Assembly: GCF_040802235.1 (NCBI RefSeq)
Contig: NC_133161.1
Span: 44,567,001-44,631,000, forward strand
Origin: Manis javanica
Taxonomy: Eukaryota; Chordata; Mammalia; Pholidota; Manidae
Direction of reading: 5' to 3'
Length of the DNA stretch: 64,000 nucleotides
The translations under genes and the position numbers were made by a program. A model generated the notes under the pieces. That model was not told the origin of the DNA. It made no database searches and saw only the letters and a list, made by a program, of their open reading frames with translations. Numbering within the stretch: position 1 is the first letter of the stretch; the number at the start of each line of letters is the position of its first letter. This document shows, piece by piece, positions 1-10,672 of this stretch.

Positions 1-2097
1 CACAGGCTCATATACACCTTACTGGGGTCTCCTAGACACCCATGAGGCCGATAAGAGCCCTTGAGGTGCTGAGGAGCAGAGGGCCTGCTCACTGACACAC
101 AAGGGTCGGCAGTGAGAACCAAGGTCAGGGCCAGGAGCCTGGGACTGCATCCCGGGAACACGCATCCGTCTCTGTGGCCAGGGCTTCTGCCATGACCCTC
201 TGGAAAGACCCCGGGCTCTGTTAAAGGCCACTACTAACCCTTGCTCTCTGCAGCACCTGGAATATGTAGCCACAGAATCTGAGGAAAACTCGCAGGTCTG
301 GTGCACTGGCAGTGAATAAGCAAATACTGAGAGACTCTCCACTGGAAACTGAGCTCTCCACTGGCCCCACCTGGGGAGCCAGAAAAGGGGTCCCAAGAAG
401 GGGGCAGCTGGCGAGGCCCACCACCTCCTTCCAGGAGGAAATCAGTGTGTGTGGGTGCAGGGAGAGTGCAGGTGGCTCAGAGGCTGTCTGGCCTGTTTCC
501 GCTCCCTGAAGCTGGGTGAAGCAGGTGAAGGGCCTCCCTCAGACCTCCAGAGACTCCGAGGGATTGGGGTGTTATTCTCAAGGGGGATATGGCTGTTTTG
601 CCAAAGGTGATTCTGAAAGAGCCATTCCTTGGCCCTGCTGTGTACAGTATATAAGCCTTCCAGCCAAGTGCTTAGAAATACTGAGCAGGACAAGAGCCTG
701 GATGCTAACCCTCGAGCATAAGGGGAGTGCACCCATGGCCTGCCTAGCACGCCCCCAAGGCCGGTGGGTGCCTCCCTCCATCTCCCCATTCATGGGCTGG
801 TGAAGAGCAATACCTAGCCCAGGCTGGAGTCTGCGGCTGGGCCTGTCAGGGTTGTGGGGCTGGTGGTGATGGGGCCATCAGAAAGGGATGGGGACAGCTT
901 GAAAGAAGAGGAGGCAGAGGGGACAGCCAGGCCCCCTCCCGTGGGAGGTCTGGAAATACACAGCTCAGTTCCAAGCATGCTTGGATCTTGATGGGTCTCT
1001 TCTCGTGGAGCAGGGAGATGGCTGGACACTTTCAGCGCTGACATTCAGGCATGAATTAAGTGGGGATACAACCAGGCAGGCTCTCAGGATTCACATAACT
1101 GAGCTAAATTGCCTCACAGCCCTCCCCTCTGTGGCACAAACGGAAATCCCCACCTGCTCGAGGTTGTCGCCCAGGCAGCGTCTGCTCTCTGTGAGCTGCC
1201 TGCAGCCCCGGGGCCTCCCACCCCCAGCCCCCGCCTGCTGCCTGAGCTGTCAGCCCAACTCCCAAACAGGCTGATTATCCCCATCTGGGGAAAACAAAAC
1301 ATGTCAGCAGCCCTGCCTGAGAAGAGGCCTGTCTTATTAGTGAGAAGTAATCCAAGGAAAACTCCCAGCCTTGATCTGCAATAGGAAGTGAATGAACGTG
1401 CGCAGCTTTCTTAGCCTGGCTTTCTCCAAGCACCTGGGCAGGCCTCTGCCAACATCACCTCCACCAAGAAGACTTCCTGGCCTAGGTCACCATGCCCAGG
1501 CTTACTGAAGGCCCAGGCCTCCCAGGCCTGAAGTGAGTTTTCAGTTAATATTCCCCTGGGTAGTCATAGATCTTTGGTCTGTGCTTCAAAAGCAGATGAT
1601 GGATGTACTGTGTGTTGTTTTGGAGGGATTCTGAAAGGGGCAAGAGTTGGAAATGGGAAAGAAGACTTGCTAACTCCTCCAGAAAGAATACTGTTCCTGC
1701 TTGAATGGGGTGACCTAGATCAGAGGAAGGGGTGCAGCCAAGTGTCAGATGTAGCTTGCTTCCATTCAGGAAGAAAAGAAATCACAACTTAGGTCTTCCC
1801 TCAGTCTACCAAACACCTCTCTTGTCCTGCCCCCCTGCTTGCCCATAAGTTCCCTACCCCTGGGATGCCCTCCAACTTATCTGGCACACCTAAATTTCTT
1901 CTATTACAGCCAAACACCAGCCAAACCAAACCGAACCAACCCCAACCCTCCCTGGCTAGAAAGGCCCTCAGCCCCCAGTCCAGCCTTGTCCTTCCACCTG
2001 GCATGGTTCATCGGGGTGTACATCTTCACCCCACTCCCTCAGCCTAGGTGCTCTTGTGGGTGGGGATTATGTCTGCCATGTCTGCCTTCTCAGGACC
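1..2097. other. Intergenic DNA upstream of the provirus, no gene recognised
   Basis: No stretch shows exon-like borders or a recognisable protein; the reading frames present are short and have no family features. The stretch about 1260-1400 has low-repeat sequence with several TAATCC/ATTA-like motifs and could be conserved non-coding DNA, but that is only an impression. By mammalian gene order this should lie between GHRHR and ADCYAP1R1. Confidence 0.6.
2094..2097. repeat. Target-site duplication, left copy (GACC)
   Basis: The four bases immediately before the TG of the left LTR are GACC. They match the four bases after the CA of the right LTR, so the provirus is an undisturbed single integration. 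Confidence 0.9.
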
Positions 2098-2378
2098 TGT
2101 AACAGAGTGCAGAAAGCATCAAGTCAGGAAAAAGAACTAATGACGCTTAACCTGACTGCCTAGAGCGAGAGCCACCCAGTCTTTTCTTGTGTAAATTACC
2201 GGAGGCTTCTGAGAAATGCGCCTACCGTAAGTTAGATAACTAGAAGTGGGCAACAGTCAGGGAACGCCTGGGGATGTAACCCGTGATAAGTCACATAGAC
2301 ATGCTTAGGTAAGCAAGAGATAACAATTGAAGCGGGCAGGCAACTGGCGCGTTCCCTAAAAAGGTTACAATGTTTCCC

Positions 2379-2465
2379 ATTGGTTACAATATAGACTGTG
2401 TTTTAAACTTATTAGTTGTAGAACTGCGCGGGCTTTGATGTAACTGCTGTGAAGATCCTATATAA
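2379..2465 (+). promoter_or_regulatory. 5' LTR core promoter (CCAAT and TATA boxes)
   Basis: An inverted CCAAT box (ATTGG) at 2379-2383 precedes TATATAA at 2459-2465 by about 75 bases, a standard U3 promoter layout. Transcription should start about 25-30 bases after the TATA box, near 2490, which marks the U3/R border. Whether it is still active cannot be told from sequence. Confidence 0.75.
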
Positions 2466-2550
2466 TCAATACCCAAAGTTGCTTCGGGTCGGCAGCTCAG
2501 ACTCGGCCTGCGTGTCAGGGGAGGTGCTGTCGACCCCAGCCTGCTGGCTG

Positions 2551-2556
2551 AATAAA
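2551..2556 (+). terminator. LTR polyadenylation signal AATAAA (5' copy)
   Basis: AATAAA lies about 85 bases after the TATA box, inside R, and a T/G-rich stretch follows. The right-LTR copy is the one that would end viral RNA. Confidence 0.8.
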
Positions 2557-2633
2557 GACTTTGCTTAGATTTTCATCTCCGTGTCCGTGTGTCTTGTTCT
2601 CTGAGAAACCCCGGAGTCTTAGACCCTAACATT

Positions 2634-2651
2634 TGGGGGCTCATCCGGGAT
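2634..2651 (+). promoter_or_regulatory. Primer-binding site, tRNA-Pro type
   Basis: Two bases after the LTR end lie 18 bases that begin TGGGGGCTC and end CCGGGAT. This matches the tRNA-Pro primer site used by many gammaretroviruses, with one apparent change (A in place of G at base 10 of the site). The TT spacer between LTR and site is also typical. Confidence 0.88.
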
Positions 2652-2790
2652 CCGTGCGGCTACCCTGAGAACAAACGACGGCTGGAGGCAAGGTCTAATT
2701 GTCCGGACGGGGCAGTGTAATTCGAGGGTCGCCCCCTCGTGTCTGCATAAATCCATTATAAAGCGGGAGTCGCCATCCCGTGTATGGTCT

Positions 2791-2860
2791 CGGGTTAGTG
2801 ACCCCGAGTGAGAGAGTCTGGGTTGGCAGTCCCGGCCCCCGGGTTAGTGACCCTGGGTGA
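2791..2860 (+). repeat. Imperfect tandem duplication in the leader, period 49 bp
   Basis: The 21-base segment at 2791-2811, starting CGGGTTAGTGACCC, recurs at 2840-2860 with two differences. The bases between are GC-rich. It could be a duplicated RNA stem of the packaging region. Confidence 0.7.
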
Positions 2861-3310
2861 AGTCCAGGTGACTAATCCTGGCCCTAGGGTCTGAGTGACT
2901 TGGCCTTAGGAAAGCAAGTCCGATCGGCAGGAACCTGGCACCCGAGGAGGAAAGGATCGAGCTCGTCACCCTGCGGCAGTCCGAGTGGACGCCTTTCGGG
3001 AGAATCACGAGAGTTTTTGAGGATCCTGAAAGTGGTGAGGGTGGTGTGCACCAGAGTGAAAGAAGGACCGGTCCGAACGAGTGTGATCAGATGTGGTGTG
3101 TGTGCTTAGTGTTATCATTGATTGTTTTATTGTGTTTTGGTTTCGGTTTACATATTTTTTTGCGCTTCTCATTTTAAGTTTCCTTGTTCTAAGGTTCTCC
3201 TGCTCTCTCCGTTCCTCCTTTCTGCCACTACATCATTCCCCACGGGCACAGGTCGGGCAATTAAGAGCCATTAGGGTGCCCGCTGCTAGAAGACTCCCGT
3301 GACAGGATAA

Positions 3311-3478
3311 GGGGGTCACAGCCGTGAATCCCAGATAAATTCGCGTCCCCCGCAGAAGAAAAACTGTGCAACAACAGGCACCCATTCACAAGCACATACA
3401 ACAGTCATCTTGTTTGAAGTGGCATCTTTATCCTTCGCCTTTGTCTCCCTCATATTCTTTTTTTTCTTCTTTTTCACT
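3311..3478 (+). other. Open frame upstream of and in phase with gag (possible glyco-Gag leader)
   Basis: After a TAA at 3308-3310 the gag frame stays open for 56 codons to the gag ATG at 3479. Its last third is strongly hydrophobic, ending in a run of seven phenylalanines and a threonine just before the gag methionine. Murine leukaemia viruses make a longer glycosylated Gag from an upstream CUG, with a signal-anchor at this same place. No in-frame CTG or ATG is present here, so any start would have to be another codon, for example the TTG at 3410. The match is in position and hydrophobicity, not in recognisable sequence. Confidence 0.4.
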
Positions 3479-5187
3479 ATGGGTCAGACTCAGGCTACTC
3501 CTAAGAGTCTGATCCTTTCCCACTTCCCAGAGATCAAGGAACAGGCCTTAAATATGAGCCTTGGCATCAAGAAGGGTAAGCTCAACACCTTTTGCTTAGT
3601 CGAGTGGCCTTCCTTTGGAGTAGGCTGACCGACCCAGGCGTCTCTTTCCCTGGACCTTATCGGCAAAGTCAAAACCATTATCTCCCGACCAGACCCTGAG
3701 GGCCACCCTGACCAACTCCCCTATATCTTGGTCTGGGAAAATCTAGCCGAGAACCCTCCATCCTGGCTGAGGCCCTTTTTGGTGGGGAAACCTCATACTG
3801 ACCCACTAAAGACCTCCGTCCTAGTTGCTCAGGAAAAATTAAAGCCCTCTGATCGCAGGGCCAGAAATCCTGTGCGCCCAAGTGCGCCACCTGTCCTCCC
3901 CGATAGTTCTCCTCTCTACCCCTTTCTGCCGATTGAACAGCTATCCCCGTATGCAGAGGAGAGGGGTGAAGCTGCTGAGAGGATAGAAAACGAGGCTGGG
4001 GAACCCAGCGGGAACCAGGCGGCCGCAGCTTCCCCAGACTCTTCAGCAGAGGGAGGCAAGAGGCCGGAAAGAGCTTCCCCACACTCCCCCGCCCTGGCCC
4101 CACGCTGGGCGCCAGGTAGAACAGGAGGAATGCAGTTAAGGCCTCAGGGGGCCAGGGAACAAGAAGGGGAGGCTCCCTCCTCCACCTCAGAAGGAGCAGT
4201 GCCAGTTCTGCCTGTGCGCACCATCGGTACAGGCATCACTCAACAATATCAATACTGGCCCTTTTCATCTAGTGACCTCTATAATTGGAGGACTCAGAAC
4301 CCTCCCTTCTCAGAGGACCCCAAGTGTCTTATAGGTCTAGTGGAGTCCATTATGTTTACCCATCGTCCCACATGGGACGACTGCCAGCAATTGTTCCGCA
4401 CTCTCTTCACGACGGAAGAGCGAGAGCGTATCCTCAATGAGGCCAGGAAAAATGTCCTCGGAGAGAATGGAAGACCCACTACCCTCCAGCCCATCATCGA
4501 CGAGGCGTTCCCACTTACGCACCTGGATTGGGACTTCGGGACTGCAGAAGGTAGGGAGCGTCTCCGGGTCTACCGCCAGACTCTGATGACCAGTCTCCGG
4601 GCGGCCGCCAGACGGCCCACTAACTTGGCTAAGGTAAAAACTATTGTTCGGGGGAAATGGAAAGCCCAGCCGTGTATCTGGAAAGGCTGTTTGACGCTTA
4701 CAGGCAGTACACCCCCATAAACCCAGAAGCAGAGGAACATAGGTCAGCTGTAGTCCTCTCATTCATCAACCAGGCAGCCCCCGATATCCGGAGAAAACTC
4801 CACAAGTGGGAGGACCTGGGGGAGATCTCTATTAGAGAACTGCTGCAGCAGGCAGAGAAGGTCTTCAATGCTAGGGAAACTCTGGAGGATAGAGAAGAAA
4901 GGCTGAGGAAAGAGAAAGGGGTAATGCAGGAGAAAAATAGGAAGGAAGACAGAGAATTTCAGAAGAGGGAGAACAAGAAGCAGAAGGAGATGGCCAGGAT
5001 ATTCCTGGCTGGGGTGAAGGAGGGCCCTAGGCCACCTCAAGGAACAGGACCCCGCCAATCCCGACTAGGACGAGATCAATGCGCCCTGTGTAAGAGATAT
5101 GGACATTGGAAGAGGGAGTGCCCCCAAAGGAGGGAACAAGGAAGAGGGAACCCTGTTAAGACCCTGCACCTAAGAGAGGAGGATTGA
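3479..5187 (+). pseudogene. gag: gag (matrix, late-domain protein, capsid, nucleocapsid), broken
   Basis: The product would be the structural polyprotein that assembles virus particles at the plasma membrane. The start ATG at 3479 is followed by GQTQATPKS, a myristoylation-type N-terminus. A TGA at 3626-3628 ends the matrix domain after 49 codons. The same frame reopens to 4717 with the matrix remainder, a proline-rich linker with PSAP (3878-3889) and LYPFL (3914-3928) late-domain-type motifs, and the capsid N-terminal domain. A one-base loss in the G-run at 4650-4654 moves the capsid C-terminal part and nucleocapsid to another frame. That frame has a charged Glu/Lys/Arg helix and one CCHC knuckle (CALCKRYGHWKREC). 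It ends at TGA 5185-5187, which is also the gag-pol junction. No PPxY motif is visible. Confidence 0.93.
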
Positions 5188-5220
5188 CGGGGACGGGGCT
5201 CGGCACCCCTCCCCGAGTCT
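5188..5220 (+). promoter_or_regulatory. Candidate gag-pol readthrough RNA structure after a UGA stop
   Basis: Gag ends in TGA (5185-5187) and pol follows in the same frame. The next bases can form a stem CTCGG (5199-5203) with CCGAG (5213-5217). GGGG (5195-5198) can alternatively pair with CCCC (5206-5209), so an H-type pseudoknot is possible. The spacer from stop to structure is about eight bases, the spacing known for the murine leukaemia virus readthrough element. Most gammaretroviruses use UAG; here it is UGA. Fold not computed. Confidence 0.5.
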
Positions 5221-5598
5221 TGGGTAACCCTGTGCATGGAGGGGACTCCCATTGGGTTCATGATAGATACTGGGGCACAATATTCAGTTCTTAACCAGGC
5301 CCATGGTCCCCTGAATCCAGGATGCACAAGTATAGTCCAGGGAGCAACAGGGTCCAAGAAATGTGCCTGGACCACTAGCAGAAAAGTGGACCTAGGAAGG
5401 CATCAGGTCTCTCACTCATTTCTGGTCGTACCTGAGAGCCCCGCACCGTTGTTAGGTAGAGACTTACTAACCAAGGTTGGGGCGCGCATTCATTTTGAAC
5501 CCGAAGGGATAAAAATCATGGACAAAGAAGGGCAGCCCCTACAACCGGTGCATGTGTTAACTCTGTCCCTGGCCGATGAACATCGTCTGTTTCAGGCA

Positions 5599-5615
5599 GA
5601 TCAAGAAAAGGGGGG
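5599..5615 (+). promoter_or_regulatory. Internal polypurine-tract-like sequence in pol
   Basis: The 17 bases GATCAAGAAAAGGGGGG here are identical to those at 10669-10685, which contain most of the 3' polypurine tract. They lie in the coding sequence near the protease/RT border. They could be a second plus-strand priming site or a coincidence of purine-rich codons. Confidence 0.45.
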
Positions 5616-8600
5616 CCGGGGAGAAATGGACTCTTGGTTACAGAGGTTCCCTTCCGCATGGGCAGAGACCGGAGGAATTGGTCTCGCTAAACACCTATCC
5701 CCAGTCGTTGTTCAACTCAAAGCCGTGGCTCTACCCATCCGGGTCTGGCAATATCCAATGCCAGAAGAGGCTAGGAAAGGGATAGCACCCCATATCCATA
5801 GACTGTTGGAGACAGGAATCCTTAAAACCTGCCAATCTGCATGGAATACGCCCCTGCTTCCAGTGAGGAAGCCTGGCAGTAGAGATTACAGACCAGTGCA
5901 GGACTTGCGGAAAGTCAATGAGAGGGTAGAAGACATCCATCCTACAGTGCCCAACCCTTACACCCTACTCAGCCACCTGCCACCCACGCATGTGTAGTAT
6001 ACTACTCTGGACCTGAAAGACGCCTTCTTTAGTATCCCACTCTCTGAAGTTAGTCAGCCTTTGTTTGCCTTTGAGTGGCAAGAGCCAGGGGGGTGGAAGA
6101 AAAGGGCAGCTTACCTGGACTAGACTACTACAGGGCTTCAAGAACTCTCCCACCTTATTCAATGAAGCCTTAAGCCAGGATCTAGAGCCCTTTCGCAGGA
6201 GCCACCCCCGTGTGACACTGCTGCAGTATGTAGATGACCTGTTGCTGGCCACGGAAACCCGTGAAGAGTGCGAAGAAGCCATGGGGAACTTGCTGGCTGA
6301 ACTGGGCGAACTGGGATATCGAGCCAGCGCCAAGAAAGCCCACATCTGTCAGAGGTCAGTAGTCTACTTGAGGTACAAAATATCTAATGGGGCCAGGTGG
6401 CTAACGCAGGCTATGAAACAAACTATCCTGACTATCCCCGTCCCTTCCTCACCCCGGGGAGTGAGAGAATTTCTTGGCTCAGCCGAGTTTTGCAGGCTCT
6501 GGATTCCAGGGTATGCAGAAATAGCCCGACCGCTATATGAAGCGACCAAAGAAGGGCCGGGCTGGCAATGGACTCAGGAACAACAAGAGGCTTTTGACAG
6601 ACTAAAAGAAGCTTTCCTCCGGGCCCCCGCCCTATCTCTGCCAGACCCAGAAAAACCCTTTATCCTGTTTATAGATGAAAAGAAGGGAGTGGCTAAAGGA
6701 GTCCTGGCTCAGCAGCTGGGCCCATAGAAAAGACCTGTGGCCTATTTGTCCAAGAGGCTAGACCCAGTGGCCTCCGGGTGGCCACCTTGTCTGCATATCC
6801 TAGCAGCTATGGCTTTACTGGTAAAGGAGGCAGACAAGCTGACTTTTGGCCAGAACCTGAGAGTAACAGCCCCACATACCGTAGAGGAGATCCTCAAGCA
6901 TCCTCCAGGAAAATAGATGACAAACACAAGACTCACCCACTACCAAGGGCTCCTACTAGATTCTCCACGAATCGCCTTCTCTAACCCGGTAACCCTAAAT
7001 CCTGCCACCCTTCTGCCGGACCCAGATCTGACGACCCCCATCCATAACTGTAGAAACATCCTTTCCAAAATTATCCAGGTGTGAGCAGACCTGAAAGACA
7101 CACCGTTACCAAACTGTGAGCTATATTGGTATATGGATGGGAGCAACTTTGTGCAGGAAGGGGTCAGGAGAGCAGGGGCAGCAGTAGTAACCCATGAAGG
7201 GGAAGTTGTCTGGAGCGCAGCTCTGTCCCCTGGCACCTCAGCACAGAAGGCGGAACTTATTGCTCTCACTGAGGCCCTGGAAAGAGCAGAAGGCAAGCAG
7301 GCCAACATTTACACAGATAGCAGATATGCCTTTGGCACTGTCCATGTCCACGGTGCCATCTACAGAGAAAGAGGATTCCGTTCCGCGGAAGGGAAGGGAC
7401 TGAAGAATCTGCAAGAAGTCCAAAGACTACTAGCTGCTGTCGAAAAACCCAAAGCGGTAGCAGTTATACATGTACCGGGCCACCAATCAAAGAAGACACC
7501 TGAAGCCATCGGCAACAGCCATGCTGATGCAGAAGCTAAGAGGGCAGCCCTCTCGGACTCCCTTGTACTTGCAGCCCTCGAAATACCCATACCTGAACTG
7601 CCCGCCTTGCCACCCAAACCTGAGTATTCCCCCCAGGATCTTGAGTGGATTAAGAAACAAGTCTTGGGGAAAGTGTTTGAGGAGGGAAATTGGAGTAGGG
7701 ACCAAGAAGGTAGGTTGATCCTGCCAGAAGCATTGGGGCAGTACATGCTTGCTAATCTGCATAAGTCCACCCATCTAGGCTGGAAAAAGCTGCTCAGCCT
7801 TTTCCAGTCCACGCAGTTGGTGTTTCCCCACCAGAATGAGGCAACTCGTCAGATCATGAAAGAATGCAGTAGCTGTGCAATGCTAAGACCAGCCCCAAGA
7901 GGGCTGCACCCGGTAAGTACCCGGGAAAGGGGGAGGGCTCCAGGGAGGAATTGGGAAATAGACTTCACCGAAATAAAACCAGGGAAGTATGGATACAAGT
8001 ATTTGCTGGTTATGGTAGATACTTTCTCTGGGTGGGTGGAGGCCTTTCCAACCAAGCATGAGACTAGCCAGGTAGTAGCAAAAAGATTAATTGAGGAAAT
8101 CATCCCCAGATATGGGGTCCCTGAAGCAATAGGTTCCGATAACTGCCCGGTTTTCATTAGCAAAATCCTGCAAGGACTAGCCCTAGCTTTGGGAGTAGAT
8201 TGGAAGTTACATTGTGCTTATAACCCACAAAGCTCTGGGCAGGTAGAAAGAATGAATCGGACCCTGAAGGAGACCCTTTCTAAATTGGTATTAGAGACTG
8301 GCAGGGACTAGGTGACCCTCCTTCCCTTAGCCATCTTCTGCACTCGGAACTCCCCCTATGTACATAGTTTAACTCCATTTGAGATAATGTACGGAGCCCC
8401 TCCACCCATAACCCGGCGAGTGCAGCTTCCCGGTGCAGAGGACCCATCCCCTGACTATCTGAATGTGTTGCAAGCTCTTGCTAAAGTGCAGCAGGAAATC
8501 TGGCCCCTGATCAGAGCATATTATGAGGGCAGGAAAATTCCGAGCCCGGAACATGGCATAGTCCCAGGGGATATGGTATGGGTCAAAAGACACCAAGTGA

Positions 8601-8799
8601 GGACTCTCGAGCCCAGGTGGAAAGGACCTTACATTGTATTGTTTACCACCCCCACTGCTCTCAAGGTTGATGGTATCGCTCCATGGGTGCACCACACCCA
8701 TGTTCGGATCCTACCTCGTAACCATCCAAGGAACCGAAAAGAAGAGTGGAAGGTGCAGCAGCATCCTGCCAATCCCCTAAAACTACACTTAAGCCGAAA

Positions 8800-10670
8800 A
8801 TGAAAGAGATCCTGCTAATAAGCTCCTTAGTATGGATCTTCACGAGAGCCACATCTGTGAAGATCAGAGGCACCGACCCCATCAACCAAGGAACCTGACC
8901 TGGATGCTGATTGATAGCGACAATGGGGAAGTCATCAACTCCACACAACACAGTGCGCCAATCGGAACCTGGTGGCCTGACCTGTATTTCTGCTTTCGGC
9001 AGATCAACCCCGTTTACCGATCCATCCCTCCAAATTTGGCTCGCTCCCATGAGTTTTATGCTTGCCCAGGAACAGGTAAAAGAAGGCACTGTGGGGGGGG
9101 GGGCATGACTTATTTTGTGCCAGCTAAGACTGTGTAACCTCGAACGATGGGGATTGGAGATGGACAGTTACAAAAATCGATTCTGTCAAATTTACTTATG
9201 TCAACAAGGGCATCCCTTGTCACCAGCCTATGACCCTTTACAAAACCAAGGCTTGTGACAAAACGGACCAGGATTGGGTAAGAGTTCAATTCACCGAGAT
9301 GGGCAAAAACACTGAGGTATCACGCTAGATAAACGGACTAGCGTGGAGAATGGTGTATTATAAATATGGGCGGCATGCCAGCTCGACCCTCATTATTAAA
9401 TTAACCGTGTCAACTCCCACCACCGCCGTAGGTCCCAACCCGGTTATAAATCCCCAGAAACCTTCAATCCAGGACAAGGGCCTCAGCAAAAAGGAGGAGA
9501 AAATGCCGACCAGAACGCTTGCTCCAGAGCCCACGAGAGGACCGGGTCCATCAACCTCTGGGTTATGGGCCCAGCACACTCCCTCCGGGTTAGATAATCC
9601 CATGTGAGAAATGGTGCAGGCAGTAGTAGAGACTCTTAACCACACCACTTCCTCCCTCACCGATCCCTGTTGGCTATGCTACCCAGGTTCACCCCCCTTC
9701 TATGAGGCAATCGGGATAAATGGCTCCTACACTATCAACAACTCCCATCCCACTTACTAGGACGGGAGACCGTGGGAACTTACAATCGCGCAAGTCTCAG
9801 TCGTTGGTACGTGTGTAGGCACAGTCCCGACGACCCAGAGCCAGTTATGCTCCTCCTATAATAACACTACGTGGGAGCAGGGAAAGTGGATTATATCCTC
9901 CTCGGGCTGGTGGCTCTGCTCAAAGACAGGCCTCACTCCGGCCCTATCCACCTCTGTGTTCAATGCTAACAGTGAGTTTTGTGTGCTGGTGGCCATTCTA
10001 CCTCGCCTAATGTATCATTCTCATGAATCTCTCCTTTCTTATTGGGAAGAAAGGCTGAGCCCCCACCGGAGCAAGAGAGAAGTTGTTACCGCCCTGACCA
10101 TTGGGACCCTCTTCTCCCTAGAGATAGCAGGGGCAGGCACTAGGGTCGCAGCCCTTGTGACGCGAGAAAAAGGGCTCACAGCCCTGAGGCTGGCAGTCGG
10201 CAGGGACCTAGAAAGCTCCGACAGTCATTATCAGACCTGGAGCAATCCCTCACCTCCTTGTCAGAGGTGGTCCTACAGAACCAAAGAAGCCTGGACCTCT
10301 TGTTCTTAAAAGAAGGTGGGCTATGCGCAGCCTAAAAGAAGAATGCTGTTTCTATGTAGATAAGACAGGTGCAGTCAGAGATTCCTTAGCCAAACTAAAA
10401 AAAGATCTTGACAGGCGGCATAAAGAATATGAAAGCAGCAGAGGCGAAGGCTAGTTTGAGTCTTGGTTCAAGCACAAGCCATGGTTTGCTACCCTCCTCT
10501 CAGCCATTGCAGGGCCACTGGTCATCCTGCTGTTTTTGCTTACCATCAGTCCGTGTATAATAAACAGGCTGCTTAAGTTCATGCAGGAGAAGTTTGACAC
10601 CGTCCAACTCCTGGTCCTTCGCCAAAAATATCAGGCCCTAGACACCGCTGCAGAAGATTCCTTAGTCTGA
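8800..10670 (+). pseudogene. env: env (surface and transmembrane glycoprotein), broken
   Basis: The product would be the receptor-binding and fusion glycoprotein. The ATG at 8800-8802 overlaps the pol stop (ATGA) and begins a hydrophobic signal peptide. Seen in order: an N-terminal surface domain with a GTWWPDLYFC segment, a proline-rich hinge (about 9410-9600), a CWLC motif (about 9677-9688), an RSKR basic cleavage site (about 10067-10078) with a hydrophobic fusion peptide after it, a CX6CC-type cysteine cluster (about 10325-10350), a membrane span (about 10480-10560) and a short tail with YQAL before TGA 10668-10670. Breaks: a frameshift near 8880; an 11-G run at 9093-9103 with a frame change; TAG 9326-9328; TGA 9605-9607; TAG 9758-9760; frame changes near 10200-10233 and 10325-10332; TAG 10452-10454. 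It is the most decayed of the three genes. Confidence 0.93.
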
Positions 10671-10672
10671 TC

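Larger units (their letters stand above)
2098..2631 (+). repeat. 5' long terminal repeat
   Basis: The 534-bp LTR begins TGTAACAGAG and ends CCCTAACA, giving TG...CA ends. U3 holds an inverted CCAAT (ATTGG, 2379-2383) and a TATATAA box (2459-2465). R/U5 holds an AATAAA signal (2551-2556) followed by a T/G-rich stretch (tgtccgtgtgtcttgttct). Compared base by base with the right LTR I count 16 substitutions and two one-base indels. This copy is the one positioned to start viral RNA. Confidence 0.96.
2652..3478 (+). other. Proviral 5' leader (packaging region)
   Basis: About 830 bases separate the primer site from the gag start. In gammaretroviruses this stretch carries the dimerisation/packaging signal and a splice donor. 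I see short GC-rich inverted segments and a 49-bp-period duplication (2791-2860), but no splice donor I can fix. From 3311 onwards the frame is open into gag. Confidence 0.7.
5188..8803 (+). pseudogene. pol: pol (protease, reverse transcriptase, RNase H, integrase), broken
   Basis: The product would copy viral RNA to DNA and insert it. Order seen: aspartic protease with the DTGA active site (near 5266); reverse transcriptase with LDLKDAFF (about 6010-6033) and the YVDD catalytic motif (near 6229); RNase H (about 7130-7560) with DGS, TDSRYAF and a GNSHADAEAK segment; integrase with an HHCC zinc-binding region (about 7745-7885), the D, D, E residues in DFTE, SDN and QVERMNR contexts, and a C-terminal domain to 8800. 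Breaks: TAG 5995-5997, a frameshift near 6097-6110, TAG 6725-6727, TAG 6914-6916, TGA 7082-7084 and TAG 8309-8311. RNase H plus most of integrase (7085-8308) is one open stretch of 408 codons. The final TGA (8801-8803) overlaps the env ATG. Confidence 0.95.

Noticed and set aside
2900..3302. Two short plus-strand frames in the proviral leader
   Set aside because: Neither matches a retroviral product and both fall in the untranslated leader; only the frame in phase with gag was kept.
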